Shown here: positions 20,918 through 28,644 of the stretch, in pieces
How positions within the stretch are numbered: position 1 is the first letter of the stretch
How the letters are laid out: every line of letters begins with the position of its first letter
Assembly: GCF_009674495.1 (NCBI RefSeq)
Contig: NZ_WKJN01000014.1
Location: 1 to 64,000 of the forward strand
From: Duganella alba
Lineage (GTDB): Bacteria; Pseudomonadota; Gammaproteobacteria; Burkholderiales; Burkholderiaceae_D
Length of the DNA stretch: 64,000 nt
Direction: 5' to 3'
Notes under the pieces: generated by a model
Told to the model about the DNA's origin: nothing
Databases searched by the model: none
The model's input: the letters and a program-made list of their open reading frames with translations, nothing else
Position numbers and translations under genes: made by a program

Positions 20918-21064
20918 CTGTATGTCCCTTTTTATGGTGAGCTTGAGGCGTATTCTTCTGGATTCACGCGGGAATGAGAAGCTGAATATGGCGGAATATA
21001 CGTGAATATCGCCCCAAGCCGCCGTGGCGAGCCGGGCGGCGCATCAACTTTTCGCTCTATAACG
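20918..21064. other. intergenic edge of the dusA-side scar, no gene seen
   Basis: This stretch lies between the membrane regulator and the IS21-like remnant. I see no ORF with coding character. The stretch near 20,963-20,978 (GATTCACGCGGGAATG) resembles a truncated copy of the ATTCCCGC...GGGAATC repeat found at 34,006, but the match is short. Confidence 0.4.
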
Positions 21065-21235
21065 ACGCCCCCCCTCAAAACGGAGGCGGCGCGATCGCGC
21101 AAGCAGCGGCGCACGTTGAAACAGATTCACGATGATCTAAAAGACGTGGGGGTCGGGGCTTACGACAGGGGGGGGCGGCGTTCGCGAGGACCTGGAGAGC
21201 GGGACAATCCGGCCAGCAAACGAACACCTGGTTGG
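21065..21235 (+). pseudogene. fragment of an IS21-family transposase (istA-like)
   Basis: Translation in one frame gives KTEAARSRKQRRTLKQIHDD then LKDVGVGAYDR. After the G tract near 21,168-21,175 another frame continues AAFARTWRAGQSGQQTNT. Together these match the region of IstA proteins that reads roughly TEA.KSRKQRRT..Q.H.DL..LGF.GSYDRVAAFAR.W. Both ends are missing and the frame breaks at the G run. It is a dead remnant marking past IS activity. Family assignment is from memory of the IstA pattern. Confidence 0.5.
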
Positions 21236-21285
21236 TAACTTGTTGAGGATGGCGTGAACGTTGGCATAGATATCTCCCGTATTTT

Positions 21286-21778
21286 TTAATCGACAAAGGC
21301 TGCAAAGATTTCTAGGTCATATGTACTTCCTCTCTTGGAAAATATTAAGTTGTAGGCATCACAACCGTCCTTAATTTTTTTGGGAAGCGGAACTGCAATA
21401 TTAAGTAGTTTCCCAACTTCACTTGAGCTAACTCCAGACTTGATATTTATTTTTGTTGTTACTTTTTTATTTTCTTCAGTTAAAATATATTCAATATTTA
21501 TATCATTTATTTTTACTTTATATAAAGGCGCATTTTTATCGTAAAAACTAACGAATTTTTTATTTTCGAGATTTTTCTCATCATTAATGATTGAGGTGGC
21601 TATATTTATTTCTTTCTCAATGAGTTTACAAATATTGTTGTATTGATCATGTTTATGATCGACCGGACCGGTGGTTGATTCAGTTTGCCCTAGCGCATCT
21701 GTCGTTAATAATTGAAAAATTCCTAGAGCTAAACTTGCCCAAAAAAAAACGCTTACTTAGTTTTCTCTTAATCAACAT
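21286..21778 (-). pseudogene. AT-rich secreted-protein gene with a 1-nt frameshift at a T9 tract
   Basis: From the ATG at 21778 (preceded by GGGAGG) the frame runs MLIKRKLSKRF, meets nine T (A9 on +, 21741-21749) and stops after 32 codons. One T fewer joins it to a stop-free frame of about 150 codons ending at 21286. The joined 163-residue product would have a signal peptide (...FFWASLALGIFQLLTTDALG then QTES) and a Lys/Asn/Ile-rich body ending YDLEIFAAFVD. Codon use is far more AT-rich than the chromosome, so it was acquired. The function is unknown. Decay, sequencing error, phase variation or slippage could each explain the shift. Confidence 0.6.
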
Positions 21779-21860
21779 ATTTCCTCCCTGAGAAATTTTT
21801 ACTTGCCTTATTTGGTTGAACTTATGTAAAGATATATAAAGACATGTAGGGAAAACTCAC

Positions 21861-22187
21861 TTAATGTAACAAATGAGTATTTTTTGAGTGATGGTGTCTT
21901 TTTAGTAAGTTCGAGTCGAGGAAAGTGTGGGTGTGCATCGTCCGCGACACTTTGAGATTCTGCACCTCGGTGGCTTCCTCGATGTATTTGTCGACGACAC
22001 TGGCAACTCGGATCGCACCGGTACTTAGGCCCGGTGTGATTTTTCGGGTTATCATGTCGGCCTCTGTCGTCTTTGCCCATGCAATCGCGTCTTGCTTTTT
22101 GTTAAAGTTCTGAGACATCGATGGAAATCCGTGCTTTCGAATCCTGGCTTGTCACTTGTCACCGATTGATAGAATAGTTGCTATCAA
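21861..22187 (-). pseudogene. N-terminal remnant of a tyrosine integrase
   Basis: Read from a TTG at 22187, the frame gives IATILSIGDK, a TGA at 22154-22152 where the family has Trp (TGG), then QARIRKHGFPS, SQNFNKKQDAIAWAKTTEAD and VVDKYIEEATE. This is the arm-DNA-binding (AP2-like) domain and the start of the SAM-like domain of phage-type integrases (WQARIR..GFPS.S..F..K.DA..WA...E). The catalytic domain is absent. It points away from dusA, 135 bp upstream of that gene, as expected for an element integrated at dusA. Confidence 0.72.
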
Positions 22188-22230
22188 TCATTTTTTTTGG
22201 TTCTTGATAGAAAAGTTTTTGACAAAACTA
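22165..22230. repeat. cluster of TTGATAG/CTATCAA repeats beside dusA, possible integrase arm sites
   Basis: TTGATAGAATAGTT (22166-22179) recurs as TTGATAGAAAAGTT (22204-22217). The first copy forms an 8-bp inverted repeat with CTATCAAT (22181-22188), and AACTATC follows at about 22,226-22,232. Short repeats of this kind at the end of an integrated element, next to the integrase gene, fit arm-type or excisionase sites. The role is inference. Confidence 0.45.
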
Positions 22231-22321
22231 TCTTAGAGGAACGATTGGCTGTGTGGCAAAAGTTGTGGCAGCTGGGAGTGAAAAGTCGTGAGTCTTTAAT
22301 GAAGTCTTAAGAAGTTAAAAA

Positions 22322-23344
22322 ATGCAATATACGTTTGAAAATCAAGTACATACAGAAAAAATGGGCGGTCGAAGGATTTCCGTGGCCCCCATGATGGACT
22401 GGACCGACCGCCATTGCCGCGTGTTCCACCGCCACATCAGCCAGCACACCTGGCTGTATACGGAGATGGTGACCACCGGCGCGCTGGTCTACGGCGACGT
22501 CGAGCGCCACCTGCGCTTCAACGAGGAGGAGCATCCGGTCGCCCTGCAACTCGGCGGCAGCGATCCGGCCGACCTCGCCACCAGCGCCAGGCTGGGCGAG
22601 AAGTGGGGCTACGACGAAATCAACCTGAACTGCGGTTGCCCGTCCGAGCGCGTGCAGAAGGGCGCGTTTGGCGCCTGCCTGATGGCCGAGCCGCAACTGG
22701 TGGCCGACTGCGTCAAGGCGATGCGCGACGCGGTGTCGATCGACGTCACCGTCAAGCACCGCATCGGCATCGACGACGTGCAAAGCTACGACTTCGTCCG
22801 CGATTTCGTCGGCAAAGTGGCTGATGCCGGCTGCACCACGTTCATCGTGCACGCCCGCAATGCGATCCTGAAAGGCCTGTCGCCGAAGGAAAACCGTGAA
22901 ATCCCGCCGCTGAAGTATGACTACGCCTACCAGCTCAAGCGCGACTTCCCTGACTTCGAAATCATCATCAACGGCGGCATCAAGACCGAAGCCGAAATCG
23001 ACGAGCATTTGAAGCACCTGGACGGCGTGATGCTGGGCCGCGAGGCCTATCACAATCCGTTCGTGATGGCCAATTTCGACCAACGCTACTATGGTGATAG
23101 CCGCGCGCCGAAGACCCGCGATCAGGTGCTCGAAGCGATGATCCCCTACATTCAAGCCCAGCTGGCCCTGTACAGTCCGCACGGCATGAAGCTCAATTCC
23201 CTCACGCGCCACATGCTGGGTCTGATGACCGGCTTGCCCGGCGCCCGTGCCTTCCGTCAGACTTTGTCCGACTCCAAAAAGCTCGCCCTCGGCGACGCCA
23301 ATCTCCTGCTGGAAGCCGCAGCCCGCCTGCGTATTGCTGCGTAG
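22322..23344 (+). CDS. dusA: tRNA-dihydrouridine synthase A
   Basis: This FMN enzyme reduces uridines 20/20a of tRNA. The 340 residues include VAPMMDWTDRHCR, EMVTTGALVYGD, LQLGGSDP, the catalytic Cys in INLNCGCPSERVQKGAFGACLM and VKHRIGIDD. The first 19 or so codons (22322-22378) are AT-rich, while the gene turns high-GC from VAPMMDWTD on. That is what one expects if an integrating element replaced the 5' end of dusA, a known integration target. A later in-frame ATG at 22361 is an alternative start. Confidence 0.95.
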   Translation: MQYTFENQVHTEKMGGRRISVAPMMDWTDRHCRVFHRHISQHTWLYTEMVTTGALVYGDVERHLRFNEEEHPVALQLGGSDPADLATSARLGEKWGYDEINLNCGCPSERVQKGAFGACLMAEPQLVADCVKAMRDAVSIDVTVKHRIGIDDVQSYDFVRDFVGKVADAGCTTFIVHARNAILKGLSPKENREIPPLKYDYAYQLKRDFPDFEIIINGGIKTEAEIDEHLKHLDGVMLGREAYHNPFVMANFDQRYYGDSRAPKTRDQVLEAMIPYIQAQLALYSPHGMKLNSLTRHMLGLMTGLPGARAFRQTLSDSKKLALGDANLLLEAAARLRIAA

Positions 23345-23682
23345 AAATACGTATTTACACAAACTTTTATCGGGTGTGGTGGAATTTCCACGTAGAAAGT
23401 TCGTTTGCGTATTTTGGAGGCAGTAAATGCTTGCTTTGAGGCAAAATTTGCATCTATAATTCCTGAATATACACACATATCCACCGTCTTTCGTGTTGTA
23501 TTGCGGTTCCAAAAAACTACATGCTGGCTGCCGGTGGACCTGCAAATTTTTGCATTCGCAGTCATTGTTTGCTACTGTCACAGCTTATTACTTATCAGCA
23601 AGGGTTTTGTTTGGGCGCCGCACATTGAGCCGTGCGTCGTTCAGGGCAACTTCTATCAACAGTCACTTAAGAAGAAGACGAA
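23345..23682 (+). promoter_or_regulatory. intergenic region upstream of the chemoreceptor, with a probable promoter
   Basis: TTGCTT (23431-23436), 18 bp and TATAAT (23455-23460) form a plausible sigma-70 promoter that would give a leader of about 215 nt for the chemoreceptor. A 13-bp palindrome GTGGAATTTCCAC lies at 23379-23391. I see no flagellar sigma-28 promoter and no convincing gene in the 338 bp. Confidence 0.45.
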
Positions 23683-25434
23683 ATGAATTTAGCAAAAATG
23701 AAAGTCGGAACGCGGCTGGGCCTCGGATTCGCCCTGGTGCTGGTGTTCCTGGTCGCCGTGACTGCTGTCGGCATCCTGCGCATGTCGCAGATCCAGAACC
23801 GTCTCGATCACGTGATCAACGTCAATAACGTCGTCTCCCGTCTGGTGCTGGATATGCGCAACAACGTCGCCGAGCGCGTCAACTCGCTGCGCGTGCTGAC
23901 CATGATCGCCGACCCGGCCGACATGGAAGCGGACATGAACCGCATCAAGGAACTGGCCGGCAAATACGCCGAGTTCCAGGCCAAGCTGACCACGCAGTTC
24001 AACGCCGAATCGACTCCGGAAGAAAAAGCCCTGCTGACCACCGTCAAGGAAGCGGAAGCCACCGCGATGCCTGCCATCGCCAAGGCCTCGGAACTGTGGC
24101 TGGGTAGCAAAGCGGAAGAAGCCACCCGCGTGCTGGTCAAGGAAATCCGTCCAGCGCAGAAAAAATGGATGACCGCCCTGGAGCAACTGGGCGCGCTGGA
24201 AGACAAGATGAATGCGCAGATGCAGGTCGATGCCGCCAGCGGCTTCTCCAGCGCCCGCAGCTTCATGATCATCATGGGCCTGCTGGCCGTGGCGATCTCG
24301 GTGGCCGCCGCCCTGGTCATCACCCGCAGCCTGCAGAAACAGCTGGGCGGCGAGCCGGACTACACCGCATCGATCGCCGGCGCCATCGCTGGCGGCGACC
24401 TGTCGATCTCGATCAACACCACCGGCGCCGACAAGAACAGCCTGGTCTTCGAAATGCGTGAAATGCGCAACAGCCTGCGCGACATCGTCAGCCAGGTGCG
24501 CACCGGCACCGAGACCATCGGCACCGCCTCGCGTGAAATCGCCGCCGGCAACGTCGACTTGTCGTCGCGTACCGAAATGCAGGCCTCGTCGCTGGAGAAA
24601 ACCGCCTCGGCCATGGACGAGCTGACCTCGACCGTGAAACAGAACGCCGACAACGCCCGTGAAGCCAACCAGCTGGCCTCGGCCGCTTCGGATGTGGCGG
24701 TCAAGGGTGGCCAGGTGGTGTCGCAAGTGGTCGACACCATGAGCTCGATCGACGCCTCGGCCAAGAAAATTGTGGACATCATCGGCGTGATCGATGGCAT
24801 CGCCTTCCAGACCAACATCCTGGCGCTGAACGCCGCGGTGGAAGCGGCCCGTGCCGGCGAACAAGGCCGCGGCTTCGCGGTGGTGGCGTCGGAAGTGCGC
24901 AACCTGGCCCAGCGTTCCGCTGGCGCCGCCAAGGAAATCAAGATGCTGATCGATGACTCGGTCGAAAAAGTCGGCGCCGGCACCAAGCTGGTCGGCCAGG
25001 CCGGCGTGACGATGGACGAGGTGGTGACCTCGGTGCGTCGCGTGACCGACATCATGAGTGAAATCGCCAATGCCAGCCAGGAACAGAGCGCTGGTATTGC
25101 CCAGGTCAACCAGTCCATCATCGAGATGGACAGCATGACCCAACAGAATGCCGCGCTGGTGGAAGAAGCCGCTGCCGCAGCACAAAGCTTGCAAGATCAG
25201 GCCGGCGAGTTGTCGCGCGTGGTCAGCATCTTCAAGCTGGTGGAAGGTGAAGAGCGCGCAGCAGTGGCCGCGCCGGCGATGGCCGCCAAGGCAGCCGTTG
25301 TCAAACCGATCGCCGCAGCACGGGCTCCTGTGAAGAAACTGGCGACCAAGCCAGCGCCTGCACCGGCAGCCAAACCGAAAAAAGTCGCCGCGGCAGCCAG
25401 CACCGCCGGCAGCGATGAGTGGGAAGAGTTCTAA
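23683..25434 (+). CDS. methyl-accepting chemotaxis protein with C-terminal CheR/CheB tether
   Basis: A 583-residue transmembrane chemoreceptor. It has a cytoplasmic N-tail, TM1 (about 10-32), a periplasmic four-helix-type sensor (about 35-190), TM2 (about 193-213), a HAMP-like region and a long coiled-coil signalling domain with the conserved tip [20 protein letters not shown]. After an Ala/Lys/Pro-rich flexible linker (about 530-575) it ends DEWEEF, matching the xWxxF pentapeptide that recruits CheR/CheB. It belongs to the Tsr-like class (36H type by eye). The ligand is unknown, and no other chemotaxis gene is nearby. Confidence 0.93.
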   Translation: MNLAKMKVGTRLGLGFALVLVFLVAVTAVGILRMSQIQNRLDHVINVNNVVSRLVLDMRNNVAERVNSLRVLTMIADPADMEADMNRIKELAGKYAEFQAKLTTQFNAESTPEEKALLTTVKEAEATAMPAIAKASELWLGSKAEEATRVLVKEIRPAQKKWMTALEQLGALEDKMNAQMQVDAASGFSSARSFMIIMGLLAVAISVAAALVITRSLQKQLGGEPDYTASIAGAIAGGDLSISINTTGADKNSLVFEMREMRNSLRDIVSQVRTGTETIGTASREIAAGNVDLSSRTEMQASSLEKTASAMDELTSTVKQNADNAREANQLASAASDVAVKGGQVVSQVVDTMSSIDASAKKIVDIIGVIDGIAFQTNILALNAAVEAARAGEQGRGFAVVASEVRNLAQRSAGAAKEIKMLIDDSVEKVGAGTKLVGQAGVTMDEVVTSVRRVTDIMSEIANASQEQSAGIAQVNQSIIEMDSMTQQNAALVEEAAAAAQSLQDQAGELSRVVSIFKLVEGEERAAVAAPAMAAKAAVVKPIAAARAPVKKLATKPAPAPAAKPKKVAAAASTAGSDEWEEF

Positions 25435-25543
25435 GCAGTTCTAAATTATTTGCCGCAGTCTGCCGTCCGCTGTTGTGGACAGATGGCCCGCTGTGGAGTT
25501 CGTTTAACCAGTCGTTAATAACAAATTGTTGGGAAATCGTAAT

Positions 25544-25876
25544 ATGAACAAGTCTGTATTCGCCGCCGCCATCCTGTCGATCGCTACCTCGGCTGTGTTC
25601 GCCGCTGAAGTGCCAGCTTCGCTGAGCGACAAAAACTGCAAAGCGGAATATCCAAAAGCCTCGCTGATGAACGAAGAGCAGGGCGACGTCACCATGGCCT
25701 TCCTGGTCGGCGCCGACGGCAACGTCATGGATTCCAAAGTGGAAAAATCGAGCGGTTACAAAAACCTCGATAAAGCCGCCCTGAAAGCACTGAGCGCCTG
25801 CAAATTCAAACCAGGCACCAAGGATGGCGCTGTAGCCCAGACCTGGACCAAGGTCGACTACAGCTGGAAGCTGTAA
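25544..25876 (+). CDS. secreted TonB C-terminal-domain protein, copy 1
   Basis: A 110-residue protein with a signal peptide (MNKSVFAAAILSIATSAVFA, cut before AEVPAS) and then a TonB-C-type fold: CKAEYPKASLMNEEQGDV, FLVGADGNVMDSKVEKSSGY, LDKAALKALSACKFKPGT. It lacks the membrane anchor and proline-rich arm of true TonB, so it is a free periplasmic TonB-C domain. The two conserved Cys may form a disulfide. It is about 70 percent identical by eye to the next gene, 69 bp downstream, showing a tandem duplication. Confidence 0.78.
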   Translation: MNKSVFAAAILSIATSAVFAAEVPASLSDKNCKAEYPKASLMNEEQGDVTMAFLVGADGNVMDSKVEKSSGYKNLDKAALKALSACKFKPGTKDGAVAQTWTKVDYSWKL

Positions 25877-25945
25877 TCAGTCTCAACCGGGCCATGCACC
25901 GGGCATGGCCTGCTCGCCGGATTCTTACACTTTTGGGGAAATCAG

Positions 25946-26287
25946 ATGTTTACAAACAAGCGTTGGTTGAGTGTGATCGCAGCAGTGCTGGTATCGGGCA
26001 CCGCTTTTGCCGCTGAAGTTCCTGCATCGTTCGATGCCAAGAACTGCAAGGCCGAATATCCGAAGGCATCCCTGATGAACGAAGAGCAGGGCACGGTCTC
26101 GATGTCGTTCCTGGTCAAGCCGGACGGCAGCGTCGCGGACTCGAAAGTGGACAAGAGCAGCGGCTTCAAGAATCTGGACAAGGCCGCCATCAAGGCGCTG
26201 AGCGCCTGCAAGTTCAAGCCGGGCACCAAGGACGGCGCCCCGGCCGAGACCTGGACCAAGGTGGATTACGCCTGGAAGCTGGACTGA
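25946..26287 (+). CDS. secreted TonB C-terminal-domain protein, copy 2
   Basis: A 113-residue paralogue of the preceding gene, with its own signal peptide (MFTNKRWLSVIAAVLVSGTAFA) and GGGGAAA-type ribosome site. The mature parts share AEVPAS, NCKAEYPKASLMNEEQG, DGS/NV.DSKV.KSSG.KNLDKAA, KALSACKFKPGTKDGA and ETWTKVDYAWKL. As with copy 1, there is no anchor or Pro-rich arm. It may bind envelope proteins or TonB-dependent receptors; the role is unknown. A strong terminator follows. Confidence 0.78.
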   Translation: MFTNKRWLSVIAAVLVSGTAFAAEVPASFDAKNCKAEYPKASLMNEEQGTVSMSFLVKPDGSVADSKVDKSSGFKNLDKAAIKALSACKFKPGTKDGAPAETWTKVDYAWKLD

Positions 26288-26304
26288 GCGGCTGCGGCCT
26301 GAGC

Positions 26305-26334
26305 AAAAAAGGAACCCGCGGGTTCCTTTTTTTT
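26305..26334. terminator. terminator after the TonB-C pair (bidirectional)
   Basis: Six A, GGAACC, CGCG loop, GGTTCC and eight T (26327-26334) form a symmetrical intrinsic terminator usable on both strands. Confidence 0.9.
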
Positions 26335-26426
26335 CGTGTAACACGCGGGTTGTAATAAACTGTAATGGGACGCGAAGCGTGCTGCGCTTCCTTATATAGT
26401 ACGATCTGGATTGAGGAGAAACCGCC

Positions 26427-26828
26427 ATGAAAACTATCGTTATCGCCGTTGCCGCGCTGGCGGCGCTGACCGGCTGCGCCACGCAGCGTCCAGCTTATTA
26501 CACCACTGCCCGCGTGCAGGATCCGTACCAGTGGCACACCGTGTCGGTGCTGCCGTCCGGCGCGCAGACGCAATCGGGCACCTGGACCGAGGAATTGCCG
26601 GCGCAGCAACCGGCGCGCGTTGTCTACAGTACCGAGCCGAGCTACGCCACCACCACCTACGTCACCCAGCCGGTGTACTACGCACCGGCGCCCGTGTATT
26701 ACGCGCCGGCGCCGTCGTACTACTACCCGCCGGTATCGATCGGCCTGGACTTTTCGTTCGGCCATTGGTGCTGCGGCGGCGGTCGTGGCTGGGGCGGACG
26801 CGGCTGGGGCGGCTACCACCGCCGCTGA
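26427..26828 (+). CDS. small Tyr/Pro-rich lipoprotein
   Basis: A 133-residue protein with a lipoprotein signal (MKTIVIAVAALAALTGC, lipobox LTGC). The middle is rich in Tyr, Pro and Ala, with the near-repeat VYYAPAPVYYAPAPSYYYPP, and the tail is Gly/Trp/Arg-rich (GRGWGGRGWGGYHRR). A good ribosome site (GAGGAG) precedes the ATG. It is probably an outer-membrane-attached surface or structural lipoprotein. I do not recognise a named family. Confidence 0.72.
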   Translation: MKTIVIAVAALAALTGCATQRPAYYTTARVQDPYQWHTVSVLPSGAQTQSGTWTEELPAQQPARVVYSTEPSYATTTYVTQPVYYAPAPVYYAPAPSYYYPPVSIGLDFSFGHWCCGGGRGWGGRGWGGYHRR

Positions 26829-26842
26829 TCGCTTGCGGACGT

Positions 26843-26886
26843 AAAAAATCCCGCGGCGCCTGGGAAGGCGCGGCGGGATTTTTTTT
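26843..26886. terminator. bidirectional terminator between the lipoprotein gene and the 39-residue gene
   Basis: A long stem (AATCCCGC 26847-26854 with GCGGGATT 26873-26880, plus inner GCGCC/GGCGC) is flanked by A6 on the left and T8 on the right. It therefore serves both converging genes. Confidence 0.88.
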
Positions 26887-26906
26887 GTCTGGTGAGCTGG
26901 TGACGC

Positions 26907-27026
26907 TTAACGCATCACGTAGATGGAAGACTGGTGCAGCACGTTTTCCGAGCACAGTTCGTAGGCCGATGCGCCGGCTACAGTGATCAGCAAGGCGCCA
27001 AATGCGATGTGTAGATAACGTGCCAT
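26907..27026 (-). CDS. 39-residue exported or membrane small protein
   Basis: A short gene with a strong ribosome site (AGGAG, 6 nt before ATG at 27026) encodes MARYLHIAFGALLITVAGAS then AYELCSENVLHQSSIYVMR and a TAA. The first 21 residues look like a signal peptide or a membrane helix, leaving a mature peptide of about 18 residues with one Cys. It ends just before a bidirectional terminator. The function is unknown; the context (next to a lipoprotein gene) suggests the envelope. Confidence 0.6.
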   Translation of the reverse strand: MARYLHIAFGALLITVAGASAYELCSENVLHQSSIYVMR

Positions 27027-27153
27027 GACAGGCTCCTGAAAGTAGGTGGGAACTGGAATAACTCCAGAATAGTCCACCCCCTGTCTTCCAGGAATCAGCC
27101 AAACGTCCGACGAAATGTAGGACTAAAGCTTGTGTCTATCTTTCAGTCAACTT

Positions 27154-27603
27154 TTACTTGGTTTTCCACAGCGTGACCGGATTGGCCGGCGCCGTGTCGA
27201 GCGCGTTGGCGCGTTCCAGCCACAGGTTCAGGCGTTCCGGTTGCTTCAGGTGGATGCCCATGCCGTCGATGGTGCCGATCTGTTCCAGGTTGCTGGCGTT
27301 GATCTTGGCCTTGGACACGGTCGGCGCGCCGGCCACCATGCGGTCGTAGGCTTTGCGGGCCTTGTTTTCCCATTTGTGCAGGCTGCTGTCGTCGAAGCGG
27401 TTGGCCTCGAAGTAGACGGTCAGCGTGCCGTCCGGGTTGCCGAAGCCGACGATGCCGGCGCCCAGGCGGATCGCCGAGTTGGCGTTCGGATCGAAGGTTT
27501 CGGAGGGCACGAAGACGGCGGCGCGGCCATCGATGTCCGGGCGGCCGATCGGCGTGTCTTTGCTGTAGGTGCTGACTTCAGTGATAGGTTTTTCTTGAGA
27601 CAT
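27154..27603 (-). CDS. conserved hypothetical protein
   Basis: A 149-residue soluble protein that I do not recognise. It starts at an ATG (MSQEKPITEV) with no clear Shine-Dalgarno; the same frame stays open to 27717. The sequence is acidic and basic in turn with no signal peptide (PDIDGRAAVFVPSETFDPN, YFEANRFDDSSLHKWENKAR). It is divergent from the response-regulator gene at 27790. Confidence 0.55.
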   Translation of the reverse strand: MSQEKPITEVSTYSKDTPIGRPDIDGRAAVFVPSETFDPNANSAIRLGAGIVGFGNPDGTLTVYFEANRFDDSSLHKWENKARKAYDRMVAGAPTVSKAKINASNLEQIGTIDGMGIHLKQPERLNLWLERANALDTAPANPVTLWKTK

Positions 27604-27789
27604 ACACTTATGCGGTTCTGGGGGATAAGTAGAGGTATTGCGAGGCTTTGCATACGCATGCAACGATCGTTCCATTGTAGCGGGAATCCAGTTCCAGCGG
27701 GCAATAAGCATGGCCAAAAAGTTGTAACGTTACGCATTAGTAAGGACATTGCGCTATAGTTGGCAGCATGATAGCCACAGGAGGCCTGC

Positions 27790-28197
27790 ATGCCATTGCA
27801 CCAGGGACTGAGCGTTTTCATTATTGACGACAACGAGATGACGCGCAGCTTGTTGCGCGTGATTATCCAGGGCGACCAGTTCGACGTGGTGGGCGACGCC
27901 GCCACCGCCGAATCAGCCCGCACCCGCCTGCGCTCGCAGCGCGCCGACATCATCTGCCTCGACGTGCAGCTGCCCGACGGCGACGGCCTGAGCCTGTTGA
28001 ACTGGATTAGCGAGAAGCAGCCGAAAGCGGCGGTATTGATGGTCACGGCCAGCACCGAGCGCAGCACCGTGGAGCAATCCTTGCGCAACGGCGCCAAGGG
28101 CTACATCGTCAAACCCTTCACGCCCGGCGCGGTGATGGACACGCTGGAAAAAATCGCCACCCAGATCCGCGCCCAGCGCGCTGCGGCCAGGGGCTAG
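27790..28197 (+). CDS. single-domain response regulator
   Basis: A 135-residue receiver domain with no output domain. The acid pocket is D13/D14 (FIIDDNE), the phosphoacceptor is D58 (ICLDVQLPDGDG), the switch residue is T86 and the conserved Lys is K108 (YIVKPF). It may act by protein contact, as CheY or Spo0F-like proteins do. No histidine kinase is adjacent. Its TAG stop overlaps the stop of the opposite gene inside a CTAG palindrome. Confidence 0.88.
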   Translation: MPLHQGLSVFIIDDNEMTRSLLRVIIQGDQFDVVGDAATAESARTRLRSQRADIICLDVQLPDGDGLSLLNWISEKQPKAAVLMVTASTERSTVEQSLRNGAKGYIVKPFTPGAVMDTLEKIATQIRAQRAAARG

Positions 28198-28520
28198 AGA
28201 CAGCGGATGGATGCCACCACGGCGCCAATGATTGCCACGGAAAATCCCGCCATGCGCCAAGTGAGCTGGTAGACCGCATCGTTAAGCTCTGCTTTGGTGG
28301 CAAAAGTATGGGACACGTGCGCTTGAAATGCTTGTTGATTGCTGGCGAGGACATCCAGCTTGCCATTGATGACCGCTAGCTCTTCCTTGGTCGCGTAATT
28401 GGATTGAATCACTGCAACCGCCTTGATGAGCTCGTTCATGATCGCAGGTTGTTGTTCAGAAGAGGGTAGATGATCATCCTGCTGCTCCGATTCGATGTCA
28501 AGCAAGCTCTTGCGCGCCAT
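28194..28520 (-). CDS. small coiled-coil protein with C-terminal membrane anchor
   Basis: A 108-residue protein with a charged N-terminus, a predicted coiled coil (about 25-85, NELIKAVAVIQSNYATKEEL, KLDVLASNQQAFQAHVSHTF) and one C-terminal membrane helix (MAGFSVAIIGAVVASI). A similar layout is seen at 45706-46125. No function can be assigned. It converges on the response regulator, the two stop codons sharing CTAG (28194-28197). Confidence 0.6.
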   Translation of the reverse strand: MARKSLLDIESEQQDDHLPSSEQQPAIMNELIKAVAVIQSNYATKEELAVINGKLDVLASNQQAFQAHVSHTFATKAELNDAVYQLTWRMAGFSVAIIGAVVASIRCL

Positions 28521-28603
28521 GGCGGCCTCCGTTGGTTATCGGAGCAGGCTAGCTTGTGTCGCGTATGTCAGCGTAGAGGTGCATCAAACGGCGGCTGAAA
28601 CGC

Positions 28604-28633
28604 AAAAAGCCCAGTCCTGGGACTGGGCTTTTT
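28604..28633 (-). terminator. terminator of tRNA-His (bidirectional in form)
   Basis: AAAAAGCCCAGTC (from 28604) and GACTGGGCTTTTT (to 28633) form a long stem with a 4-nt loop. On the - strand it lies just downstream of tRNA-His and ends in a U tract. Confidence 0.85.
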
Positions 28634-28644
28634 ACTTAATTCTT

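Noticed and set aside
20960..20990. Second copy of the ATTCCCGC palindromic repeat
   Set aside because: Only a partial match (ATTCCCGCGTGAATCC on the - strand) without the full palindrome; too short to claim.
23405..23686. A 93-codon ORF before the chemoreceptor, and a 10-codon ORF with GGAGG at 23427
   Set aside because: The composition is not gene-like, there is no recognisable domain, and the region holds a promoter instead. The short one stops after ten codons inside the promoter.
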